From contig CAUVDV010000020.1 in the NCBI GenBank assembly GCA_963550755.1, positions 1 through 22,535 of the forward strand: a stretch of 22,535 nucleotides of DNA, given 5' to 3'. The position numbers were made by a program, and so were the translations under genes. This DNA is from W11650 sp963550755. Lineage in GTDB: Bacteria > Bacillota > Clostridia > Lachnospirales > Vallitaleaceae. The first letter of the stretch is position 1. The number at the start of each line of letters is the position of its first letter. The notes below the pieces were generated by a model. The model saw only the letters and a program-made list of their open reading frames with translations. It was not told the DNA's origin and searched no databases. This document shows positions 15,310 through 22,535 of the stretch, piece by piece.

Positions 15310-16037
15310 TGAATGTTTCAGTTTATGGTGATGACAGTAAGGGTCTGATCAGACTTGATCCCCGAACCAAGCTGTTTCTGTTTTTGATCAGCGGGATCGC
15401 CAGCCTTAACTGCTATAACGTAGTTCCGGCCATGCTTTACGGGACGGCTTTATGTGCTGTTCTTGCTTTATGTGGGGAAAAGCTGTTTGCGGCCAAGACT
15501 TACGCGCTGCTGGCCACAGTCGAGTACTTCCGGCTGATGATTGATAAAAGCGGCAGCAGCGCGGGAGCGCTGGGCATGGTCTGCACATTTTTAAGCAGCC
15601 TGGTTGTATTTTCCTTTCCGATCCTGCTTTCCTTTGTCCTGTTGATGCGGACGACCCGGATCAGTCAGTTTATGGCGGCTTTTGGGGCGATGCATCTGCC
15701 GCTGAAAGTAATCATTCCGATTGCGGCCATTATCCGCTTTGTCCCTTCCGTGGCGGATGAGTGGAACGGAATCAGAAAGGCGATGGCCTTTCGGGGAATA
15801 TCGCTGGCGCCGGCTGACATCATAAGATCTCCGCTGAAAACCATTGAATATGTGCTGATTCCGCTGCTTTTTTCCTGCATATCAGTCATGGACGAGATGG
15901 TGGCGGCGGCTCTGGCCAGAGGAATAGAGAGCGAAGGGGAACGTTCCTCGTATGAAAGGGTAAAGCTTAAGCCGGCCGATTATATCGTGATGGTAGTATT
16001 TACGGGGATTTTGGGCTATGTATTAACGCAGGGATGA
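15309..16037 (+). CDS. ecfT: ECF transporter T component (EcfT/CbiQ family, module 2)
   Basis: A 242-residue CbiQ-like T component (PF02361). The N-terminus has the common LDPRTKLFLFL entry to the first membrane helix, and about five hydrophobic segments follow. The coupling signatures are well kept: AMAFRGISLAP near residue 157 and AALARGIESEGE near 200, which dock on the two ATPase domains. It starts one base inside the S-component gene and is followed by 100 bases before the ATPase-exporter fusion, a gap with a weak tandem repeat (TTTTGATAG, about 16093-16112) but no clear terminator. Confidence 0.88.
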   Translation: MNVSVYGDDSKGLIRLDPRTKLFLFLISGIASLNCYNVVPAMLYGTALCAVLALCGEKLFAAKTYALLATVEYFRLMIDKSGSSAGALGMVCTFLSSLVVFSFPILLSFVLLMRTTRISQFMAAFGAMHLPLKVIIPIAAIIRFVPSVADEWNGIRKAMAFRGISLAPADIIRSPLKTIEYVLIPLLFSCISVMDEMVAAALARGIESEGERSSYERVKLKPADYIVMVVFTGILGYVLTQG

Positions 16038-16137
16038 AGCAAAGCAGTCAAAATCGGCGGGACGATAAGGCAAAGCCAGAAGTTTAAAGGGGTTTTGATA
16101 GTTTTTGATAGTGGCTGATGCTTGGAGAAAATAAAGA

Positions 16138-19100
16138 ATGATAAAGTTTGAAAATGTAAGCTTTCACTATGGCGGCGAATACGGCACCGGAGAAGGCGTA
16201 GACAATCTTAATTTTGAGATGAAAAGGGGAGAATTTATCGTACTGTGCGGCAGAAGCGGCTGTGGAAAAACGACCGTGACCAGGCTGATCAACGGACTTG
16301 CCCCGCATTTTTACGCGGGCGAGCTGAAAGGCAAGGTACTGGTCGGGGATATTTGTGTGAATGAGGTTCCGCTGCCGGTTACTTCACGCTATGTGGGCAG
16401 TGTTTTCCAAAACCCGAAAAGTCAGTTTTTCAATGTCGACAGTACGGGCGAGCTGGTGTTTGGCTGCGAAAATCAGAATCTTGACCGGGAAATGATAAGG
16501 GAGCGCCTGGAAAAGACGAAACAAGATATGCAGCTGGAAGCGCTGATGGATCGAAATATCTTTGAGCTGTCCGGCGGGGAAAAGCAGCAGATAGCGGTCG
16601 GAAGCGCCTATACCGCCGAGCCGGAGGTTTATGTGCTGGATGAGCCGTCTTCTAATCTTGACAAAAAGGCGATTAAAAGGCTGAAAGATATCCTGGCCAA
16701 GATAAAAGAGCTGGGCAAGACTGTGGTGGTATCGGAGCATCGGATATTTTATCTTTTGGGGCTGGCCGACCGATTCCTGTATATGGAGGACGGCAGGATA
16801 ACGGGCGCTTATTCAGCGGAAGAGATCGGTCATTTTTCGGATGAAGCATTACGGGAAAAAGGCTTGCGCCTGCCGGATTTAAACCGGTTAAAAAAGGTGG
16901 GCAAGGCGGATGAAAGCTATTATAACAAGACGACAGTCGTAGAAGGCATTGACCTGACTTGTGCCCGGGGCGGCAATCAGGTTCTGGATATCGACAGGTT
17001 CGCAATCCCAAAGGACAGCGTGGTGGCTCTGATCGGTGATAACGGCTGTGGGAAAAGCACGCTTTCCGAGGCGCTTTGCGGGCTGATTCCGGCTGACGGC
17101 AGTATCGGCTTTGCCGGAAAATATCTAAGTGCCAAAGAAAGGACCAAAAAGAGCTTTTTGGTGATGCAGGATGTGAACCGCCAGCTTTTTTCCGATTCGG
17201 TGATGGAAGAAGTCAGGATGCTGTCGGATATTACGGCCGAGGAGGCGAAAGCAGTGCTGGCTCTGCTGGGCATAGATGAGTTGGCGGATCGGCATCCCGC
17301 TTCGCTGTCCGGCGGGCAAAAGCAGAGAGTGGCAATCGCGAGCGCTATCTGCGCCAAAAAGGATATCTTATTTTATGACGAGCCGACCAGCGGGCTGGAC
17401 CGGGGCGGGATGGAGAGCTTTGGCCGGTTATTAAAGGAAACCAAGGGAAGAACGGCAGTCAACATCATCGTGACCCACGATCCGGAGCTGATCCTGGCGT
17501 GCTGCACCCATGTGCTATATATGGAAAACGGCCGGATTCAAAGCTTTTACCCGCTGAATGAGGAAGGGACGGAGCGGTTAAAGACCTATTTTCTGTCCGA
17601 GGGCGATATAAACGTCAGCCAAAAACGCGAAAAGATAGGCATGTTCACTAAAATTCTGCAATATATGGGCAGCTATAAAAAGGTGACGCTGGCTTCCGTT
17701 CTTGTCCTGATTCTGGCGGCAGCGGCCAGCGTGGTGCCTTATTTTGCCATATGGAAAATAATAGACCAGACGCTGGCCGGGGAAGCGGTCAATATAGCGG
17801 CCGTCGGCAAAGACATCGCGGTCATAACTGGGTTTAAGCTCTTACATGTGATCCTTTATATATTGGGCTTACAGCTTTCGCACCACTCAGCCTATTATAC
17901 GCTGGCGAACTTACGCTGTTCGTTGCAGGAAAAAATGGAAAGGCAGCCGCTGGGCAGCATTATGGACAAGGGCAGCGGGGCGATCAAAAAGCTGTTTTCC
18001 GAAGACGTTGAATCGATTGAGCTGTTGCTGGCGCACATGATACCGGAAGGAATTTCCAATCTGCTGGTGTTTATTATCATGTTTTTCGTGCTGATTACCA
18101 TCAACTGGACCCTGGCGATCGTTACTTTATTTATGATTCTTTTCGGAATCAGCGCCTCGGGGCAGGCGATGAAGATCGGCATGAGCCGGATGGGAAATTA
18201 TTTTGCGGCCGCTAAGCGCTTAAATAACGCCATTATCGAGTACGTGAACGGGATGGAGGCGGTCAGGATCTTTAACCGCCAGGGCGCGCACAGCGAAAAA
18301 TATGAAAGCCATGTTAGAAATTATCATAATTACGCGCTGGACTGGTATCGGGTCTGCTTTCCGTGGATGGCGGCTTACGGGAGCTTCTTTTCCCATATCA
18401 CCCTTTATTCGATTCCTTTGGGCGGGCTGCTGATTGTTACCGGGCGGCTGGGACTATCGGAATATATCCTGGCTCTGTGCGTAAGCTTTGGCATAATGCC
18501 GTTGCTCCTTAACTGCATGCGTTTTTTGGGGGCGATTCCCCAGGTGAATTATAAGATTCAGGCGATTGAGAAAACCCTTGATTTTCCGCCGCTGAAAGAG
18601 GGGCAGGAAAAGTTTGCGGGGAAAAGCCATGATATTGTCTTTAACGACATTCATTTTTCCTATAAAAATGATGAGATTATCAAGGGCATTTCGCTGACGG
18701 TCAAAGAAGGCCAAACCGTAGCCCTGGTGGGAGAAAGCGGCAGCGGAAAAAGCACGCTGGCCAGGCTTTTGGTGCATTATTATGATGTTTCGGCCGGCAA
18801 TATTACGCTGGGCGGGCAGAAACTAATCGACCTTAGCCTGGAGGCGCTTAATCATGAGATTTCCTTTGTGTCGCAAAATCTTTTCTTATTTAATAAAAGT
18901 ATTTTGGAAAATATCAGAATAGGCCGGCCGGCCGCAACCGATGAAGAAGTAAAGGCAGCGGCCGGGAAGGCGGAATGTGAGGAATTTATCTCAGAACTGG
19001 AAGCAGGTTACATGACGCTGGCGGGCGAAGCGGGGAACCGTCTTTCCGGCGGACAAAAGCAGCGGATAGCCTTTGCCAGGGCTATTTTAAAAAACGCACC

Positions 19101-19389
19101 GGTGCTGGTTTTGGATGAAGCAACCGCTTTTATTGACCCGGAGAATGAGAAAAAGATGCATCGGGCGGTCAGAGAGCTAACGCGCGGCAAAACGGTGCTT
19201 ATGATCGCCCATAAGCTGAGGAGCGTACAGGATGCGGATGAAATCGTGGTGCTGGATAAAGGGCAAATAGTCGATCAGGGCAGACATGAGGAGCTGCTTA
19301 GGCGCTGCGCCATCTATCAAAAGCTATGGGCGGCCTCGGAAGAAACTGAGAGATGGAGCCTGGCAGGCGGGGAAGGAGCGGAAGAATGA
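16138..19389 (+). CDS. Fusion: double ECF ATPase plus exporter-fold ABC half-transporter
   Basis: One uninterrupted frame of 1083 codons joins two proteins usually made separately. Residues 1-490 are a double EcfA: NBD1 with GRSGCGKTT (38-46), FQNPKSQFF, LSGGE (144-148), VYVLDEP (164-170), His201; NBD2 with GDNGCGKST (300-308), LSGGQ (390-394), ILFYDEP (410-416), His447. From about 502 an exporter-fold half-transporter follows: six hydrophobic segments (roughly 518-541, 560-582, 636-655, 656-675, 745-768, 775-797) and NBD3 with GESGSGKST (865-873), Gln913, LSGGQ (969-973), VLVLDEAT (989-996), His1025. The D-loop ATAFIDPENE resembles YbtPQ/IrtAB-type siderophore importers. An in-frame ATG at 17641 could restart translation of the exporter, but its ribosome binding site is poor. 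GGAG about ten bases upstream supports the ATG at 16138. Confidence 0.85.
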   Translation: MIKFENVSFHYGGEYGTGEGVDNLNFEMKRGEFIVLCGRSGCGKTTVTRLINGLAPHFYAGELKGKVLVGDICVNEVPLPVTSRYVGSVFQNPKSQFFNVDSTGELVFGCENQNLDREMIRERLEKTKQDMQLEALMDRNIFELSGGEKQQIAVGSAYTAEPEVYVLDEPSSNLDKKAIKRLKDILAKIKELGKTVVVSEHRIFYLLGLADRFLYMEDGRITGAYSAEEIGHFSDEALREKGLRLPDLNRLKKVGKADESYYNKTTVVEGIDLTCARGGNQVLDIDRFAIPKDSVVALIGDNGCGKSTLSEALCGLIPADGSIGFAGKYLSAKERTKKSFLVMQDVNRQLFSDSVMEEVRMLSDITAEEAKAVLALLGIDELADRHPASLSGGQKQRVAIASAICAKKDILFYDEPTSGLDRGGMESFGRLLKETKGRTAVNIIVTHDPELILACCTHVLYMENGRIQSFYPLNEEGTERLKTYFLSEGDINVSQKREKIGMFTKILQYMGSYKKVTLASVLVLILAAAASVVPYFAIWKIIDQTLAGEAVNIAAVGKDIAVITGFKLLHVILYILGLQLSHHSAYYTLANLRCSLQEKMERQPLGSIMDKGSGAIKKLFSEDVESIELLLAHMIPEGISNLLVFIIMFFVLITINWTLAIVTLFMILFGISASGQAMKIGMSRMGNYFAAAKRLNNAIIEYVNGMEAVRIFNRQGAHSEKYESHVRNYHNYALDWYRVCFPWMAAYGSFFSHITLYSIPLGGLLIVTGRLGLSEYILALCVSFGIMPLLLNCMRFLGAIPQVNYKIQAIEKTLDFPPLKEGQEKFAGKSHDIVFNDIHFSYKNDEIIKGISLTVKEGQTVALVGESGSGKSTLARLLVHYYDVSAGNITLGGQKLIDLSLEALNHEISFVSQNLFLFNKSILENIRIGRPAATDEEVKAAAGKAECEEFISELEAGYMTLAGEAGNRLSGGQKQRIAFARAILKNAPVLVLDEATAFIDPENEKKMHRAVRELTRGKTVLMIAHKLRSVQDADEIVVLDKGQIVDQGRHEELLRRCAIYQKLWAASEETERWSLAGGEGAEE

Positions 19390-21113
19390 TAAGCTTAATT
19401 CATGAAATTGTGGAGTTTACGGGGAAATACGCGGCCCGGATCCGTATTTCTTATATCTTTGCGTTCCTGAAGTCCTTTTGCGCCAAAGCGCCGTATATGG
19501 CGGCTTTGCTTTTGATAAACGCGATTATGGAAAACCGGGCGGATATCCAAAGCTGCGTCCTGGCCGCGGCCGCGCTGATGCTGTTTGCCGTACTGCAGTC
19601 GGTTTTTACTGCGCTGTCGGATAAATTTCAGGCAACGGCCGGATATGACCTGTTTGCGGACAAGCGGATAGAGATGGGCAATCATTTAAGAAGACTGCCG
19701 ATGGGATATTTTTCCGATGGCAATATTGGGGAGATCAGCACGGTGCTTTCCTCGGATATGGTATTCATAGAAGAAATGAGTATGCAGGCGATCGGGGAGT
19801 GCGTAAGCGATATCTTCTCTCAGGTCATCCTGACGGCTTTTTTGTTTGCGCTTCATCCCATGATCGGCTTGACCGCGCTGGCGACGGAGCTGGCGGCGGC
19901 CATGGTGGCGATTCCGATGAAAAAGGAGAGTACGGAAAGCTCTGACGGCCGGCAGGAAACCGCAAAAAAAATGACAGCGGCGGTGCTGGAGTACGCTCAG
20001 GGGATCGATGTGATAAAAAGCTTTAATCTGACGGGCGAGAGCGCGGTAGAGGTCAGAAAAAGCTTTGCTGATATGGCCAAAGAAAGCCTGAAGTTTGAGA
20101 AAAGGCATGTTCCTTTTGAGCGGGGACAGCTGATCATTTACAGTTTAGGGATCGGGGCGGTGCTGTCGGCGGCGGTTTATCTGTACGGCAGCCGGCAGCT
20201 GAGCGCGGTGGAGTTGATCGGCACGCTGTTGTTTTCGTTTGGCATATTCTCATCCCTGCAGCATTTTTATCAGCAGATGACGCAGTTTACCATTATGAAA
20301 AGCGGCTTAAAGAAGCTTAAGAAAATAATGGACGAGCAGGAGATCGCGGATAACGGCCAAGACGAGCCGCTAAGCGAATATAAGGATGAGCTGGCGTTTG
20401 AAAATGTCACCTTTGCCTACGGAAATGAGCCGGTATTAAAAAATGTTTCATTTGCCGTGAAAAAGGGCGAAACCGTCGCCTTGGTCGGCGCCTCAGGAAG
20501 TGGAAAAACAACCGTCGCGAGCCTGTTCGCCAGATTTTGGGATGTGCATGAGGGCAGAGTATTGTTCCGGGGCAAGGACATTCGCTCCCTGCCCTTAAGC
20601 CGGCTGATGGAGCAGATCAGCATGGTCTTTCAAAGGGTATATTTATTTGAGGACACCATTTACAACAATATTGCTATGGGCCTGCCCGCGGCGAAGAAAG
20701 AAGCGGTGTATGAGGCGGCTCAAAAAGCCAGATGTTATGATTTTATCATGAGGCTCCCATATGGCTTTGATACCTATGTGGGAAGCGGCGGCGCAACTCT
20801 TTCGGGCGGTGAGGCGCAGCGGATAGCAATCGCCAGATGTATCTTAAAGAATACGCCGGTTATCATTCTGGATGAGGCGACAGCCAGCATCGACGCGGAT
20901 AATGAAAGCCATATTCAGGCGGCCTTATCAAAGCTTTGCGCCGGGAAAACCACGGTGGTCATCGCTCACAGATTAAATACGATTAAAAAGGCGGATAAGA
21001 TTCTGGTGCTGGACAAAGGCCGGATCGTGCAGTCGGGAAAGCATGAAGAGCTTATGCGCGAAGACGGAGTTTACAGAAAGATGATATTGGCCGGAGGTGA
21101 TGAGCATGCGTAG
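19386..21113 (+). CDS. Exporter-fold ABC half-transporter, partner of the fusion
   Basis: The ATG at 19386 overlaps the previous stop (ATGA) and follows GGAAGGAG (19371-19378), so the two are translationally coupled; the longer frame from 19353 is not needed. The 575-residue protein has six membrane segments in residues 20-292 and one ATPase domain: Walker A GASGSGKTT (368-376), Q-loop Gln416 in VFQRVYLFEDTIYNNI, signature LSGGE (472-476), Walker B VIILDEAT (492-499), switch His528. It should form a heterodimer with the exporter half of the fusion. The pair resembles YbtP/YbtQ and IrtA/IrtB, exporter-fold proteins that import siderophores, and direction here is inferred from the ECF context. 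All ATPase residues look intact at both sites. Confidence 0.88.
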   Translation: MISLIHEIVEFTGKYAARIRISYIFAFLKSFCAKAPYMAALLLINAIMENRADIQSCVLAAAALMLFAVLQSVFTALSDKFQATAGYDLFADKRIEMGNHLRRLPMGYFSDGNIGEISTVLSSDMVFIEEMSMQAIGECVSDIFSQVILTAFLFALHPMIGLTALATELAAAMVAIPMKKESTESSDGRQETAKKMTAAVLEYAQGIDVIKSFNLTGESAVEVRKSFADMAKESLKFEKRHVPFERGQLIIYSLGIGAVLSAAVYLYGSRQLSAVELIGTLLFSFGIFSSLQHFYQQMTQFTIMKSGLKKLKKIMDEQEIADNGQDEPLSEYKDELAFENVTFAYGNEPVLKNVSFAVKKGETVALVGASGSGKTTVASLFARFWDVHEGRVLFRGKDIRSLPLSRLMEQISMVFQRVYLFEDTIYNNIAMGLPAAKKEAVYEAAQKARCYDFIMRLPYGFDTYVGSGGATLSGGEAQRIAIARCILKNTPVIILDEATASIDADNESHIQAALSKLCAGKTTVVIAHRLNTIKKADKILVLDKGRIVQSGKHEELMREDGVYRKMILAGGDEHA

Positions 21114-21294
21114 GTCGTGGTATCGGATAGCGGGCATACATATTCTGGTGATCAGCGTCTTTTTTCTTTTGGGAGGGATTTTTATCCCAGCCGGGGAGGC
21201 GGGGAGCCTGCTTCCGTCGGCGCTCCTGACGATTGGAGTGATTTTGCTGATAGCGGGAACTTGGCTGTATAAGATCATAAAAGCGGAAGAATAG
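21106..21294 (+). CDS. 62-residue two-helix membrane protein
   Basis: The ATG at 21106 follows GGAGG (21093-21097) by eight bases and lies inside the last codons of the half-transporter gene, so it is part of the same operon; ATG/GTG codons at 21100 and 21097 sit too close to that site. The product has a basic N-terminus (MRRSWYR), two hydrophobic segments (about 8-27 and 34-54) joined by a short IPAGEAGS loop, and a charged tail KIIKAEE. I recognise no family. Its place at the end of the transporter operon suggests an accessory subunit, stabiliser or small regulator of the ABC pair. Confidence 0.65.
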   Translation: MRRSWYRIAGIHILVISVFFLLGGIFIPAGEAGSLLPSALLTIGVILLIAGTWLYKIIKAEE

Positions 21295-21666
21295 GCAAGG
21301 CGCTATCAGAAAAACTTGAAATTACTAACCAAATGTATTGTAAATCTTACTGCTGAAAGGCTTGAACCGTATGACGGTATTCTCTATGAATGAAAATAAG
21401 GCTTGGCTAAAGTGAAAAGCTAAAATCCACTTAAAAAGAGAAATAAAAGAAGTAAGTCTCACAAAACAAAATAAAATTCAGGTTTATGCTGTTCGGAAGC
21501 GGAAGTTTCTGCTATAATAACAGCAGCGGCCGTGCCTGTCAGAATAAACGGCTGATTTTTAAGCACCGTAAGGGAGCGGACTTTAGTTGAATTGAGAGCA
21601 CAGCTTGTGTTCGCAGAGCATGAAACGATACGTAAATAAAGCAGCAGCACAAAGGAGGAAGATACC
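21295..21666. other. Intergenic region before flavodoxin
   Basis: No gene is evident in these 372 bases. There is a small dyad ACCGT-ATG-ACGGT near 21368-21380, a longer-looped AAGTG/CACTT pair near 21412-21434, a TATAAT at 21513-21518 without a good -35, and an overlapping hairpin CTGCT/AGCAG around it. A plus-strand frame around 21563-21640 reads VRERTLVELRAQLVFAEHETIRK and then stops, a possible remnant of a lost gene. No convincing terminator after the transporter operon was found. Confidence 0.55.
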
Positions 21667-22143
21667 ATGAGCAAAGCATTAGTAGCATACTTTTCGGCCA
21701 GCGGCGTAACCGCCGGGATGGCCAAGAAGCTGGCGGAGGGGATCGGCGCGGATCTGTTTGAGATCAAGCCGGAGATCCCGTACACCAACGCGGATTTGGA
21801 TTGGCAAAGCAGTAAAAGCCGAAGCTCGGTTGAGATGAATGACCGTTCGTCAAGGCCAGCGGTTGCCGAGAAAAAGGAAAATATGGCGGACTACGATGTG
21901 GTCTTTGTCGGCTTCCCGGTGTGGTGGTACCGTGAGCCTTCTATTATCGACACATTTATGCAGCAGTATGATTTCAGCGGCAAAACGGTGGTGCCGTTTG
22001 CCACATCGGGCATGAGCGGAATCGGGGATTCCGGCAAGAATATGCAGGCGCTGGCGCCAGGGGCAAAGGTTGCCGGCGGAAAGCGGTTTGCCAGCCGCGT
22101 CAGCGCAGCCGAGCTTGCGGACTGGGCCAAGGAGTGGCTGTAA
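21667..22143 (+). CDS. Flavodoxin
   Basis: A 158-residue flavodoxin-family protein. It begins MSKALVAYFSASGVTAGMAKKLAE, the FMN phosphate-binding loop (S-A-S-G-V-T-A) in the place of the usual T/S-x-T-G-x-T. VVFVGFPVWWYREPS around residues 80-94 is the second flavin-contact region (the GxPVWW motif), and ATSGMSGIGDSGKNM at 118-132 the third. It would carry electrons in the cytoplasm, often replacing ferredoxin when iron is short. AAGGAGG (about 21652-21658) supports the start. It reads in the same direction as the ECF-ABC operon but is separated from it by 372 bases. A role linked to iron limitation would fit a metallophore transporter nearby; that is inference only. Confidence 0.9.
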   Translation: MSKALVAYFSASGVTAGMAKKLAEGIGADLFEIKPEIPYTNADLDWQSSKSRSSVEMNDRSSRPAVAEKKENMADYDVVFVGFPVWWYREPSIIDTFMQQYDFSGKTVVPFATSGMSGIGDSGKNMQALAPGAKVAGGKRFASRVSAAELADWAKEWL

Positions 22144-22213
22144 ACCCAGGTATCCAGATGCTGCAAGCCCTGATCCCGAAAAGAACGAAACACGCAGAAA
22201 GCTGGTGAAATAT

Positions 22214-22535
22214 ATGAGCGTGACTGTAGCTGATCTTCTTAAGCTGCCATCTTTGCGTCAGGCGAAAGTGCTGTGCGGTCTTGAGGCTCCCTCTGAGATT
22301 GATATGCAGCAAAGTATTGAGATAGCGCGCCAATGCGCGGATATTGTGATTGGTGCTTCCTATGACGGCAATCCAGTCATGAGTTTGAGTACGCCGCATT
22401 CCTTACAGGAAACGGAACGCGCCATGGAAACCATTCTCCGGCAGGCTTTGCTGAAGAATCCGAATGCCGTTTTAGTGCGCTGCGGCGCACGCTCCAGCTT
22501 TCCGGGCTGCAAAATGACCGGGAATATCCGGAATT
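22214..22535 (+). CDS. Partial gene, PucR-like N-terminus, runs off the window
   Basis: From ATG 22214 the frame is open to the end (107 codons visible). The first residues MSVTVADLLKLPSLRQAKVL match the start of the PucR-type N-terminal domain (PF07905) of purine-catabolism-like regulators. After that the sequence (QQSIEIARQCADIVIGAS..., LQETERAMETILRQALLKNPNAVLVRCG) does not follow the usual PucR course as I know it. The ribosome binding site is weak. The same frame stays open upstream to the flavodoxin stop, with coding-like DPEKNETRRKLVKYM, so the true start, or a junction between two pieces, is uncertain. The C-terminus lies outside the window. Confidence 0.45.
   Translation, partial: MSVTVADLLKLPSLRQAKVLCGLEAPSEIDMQQSIEIARQCADIVIGASYDGNPVMSLSTPHSLQETERAMETILRQALLKNPNAVLVRCGARSSFPGCKMTGNIRN

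Noticed and set aside
16093..16112. Tandem TTTTGATAG pair before the fusion gene
   Set aside because: Only two imperfect copies, too short to separate from chance.
21321..21330. ACTAAC half-site resembling the shared TetR operator, before the flavodoxin gene
   Set aside because: Only a half-site with no dyad partner and no promoter around it; expected by chance.
21360..21395. Possible group II intron domain V remnant (GAACCGTATGA)
   Set aside because: Only the first bases resemble the consensus; the matching strand and GAAA loop are missing.

Overview
The window looks like a chromosomal or accessory stretch from a Bacillota bacterium, most likely a gut-type Clostridia. The basis is strong AGGAGG-type ribosome binding sites, consensus TTGACA-17-TATAAT promoters, AT-rich to mid-GC coding, and families typical of that group (PF06541 membrane protein, MptD-type ECF S components, paired exporter-fold ABC half-transporters). 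I cannot name a genus. No rRNA, tRNA, CRISPR array or intact transposase was seen.

Layout. (1) 1-916: no intact gene; an AT-rich stretch with a decayed minus-strand gene and a hairpin. (2) 917-1633: a PF06541-type membrane protein. (3) 1649-3083, minus strand: a restriction-modification graveyard, made of an N-truncated Dam-like adenine methyltransferase, the front part of its restriction enzyme, an internal fragment of a second (HPPY-type) methyltransferase fused at the break, and a 58-residue zinc-ribbon ORF. (4) 3332-4174: an unknown membrane-anchored protein, then a 98-bp inverted-repeat element. (5) 4407-8968: a TetR regulator under a promoter bracketed by dyads, followed by a rifampicin-phosphotransferase-like PEP-utilising enzyme overlapping a MATE efflux pump, which looks like a drug or toxin resistance operon. 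(6) 9038-10552, minus strand: a type-B carboxylesterase converging on that operon.

(7) 10665-21294 is the core. Two ECF-type transporter modules flank a second TetR gene. Module 1 is S component, EcfT and a double-ATPase EcfA. Module 2 is S component, EcfT, then an uninterrupted 1083-codon gene fusing a double-ATPase EcfA to a complete exporter-fold half-transporter (three ATPase domains in one chain), then a partner half-transporter and a 62-residue membrane protein. The same 15-bp dyad, TTAGTTAKGACTAAC, lies between -35 and -10 both of module 1 and of the tetR gene that precedes module 2. This predicts that one regulator controls itself and both modules. My working hypothesis is a TetR-controlled uptake system in which ECF parts cooperate with a YbtPQ/IrtAB-like exporter-fold pair, possibly for a metallophore or other small ligand; the substrate is not visible in the sequence.

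(8) 21667-22143: a flavodoxin, followed by the start of a gene with a PucR-like N-terminus that runs off the window.
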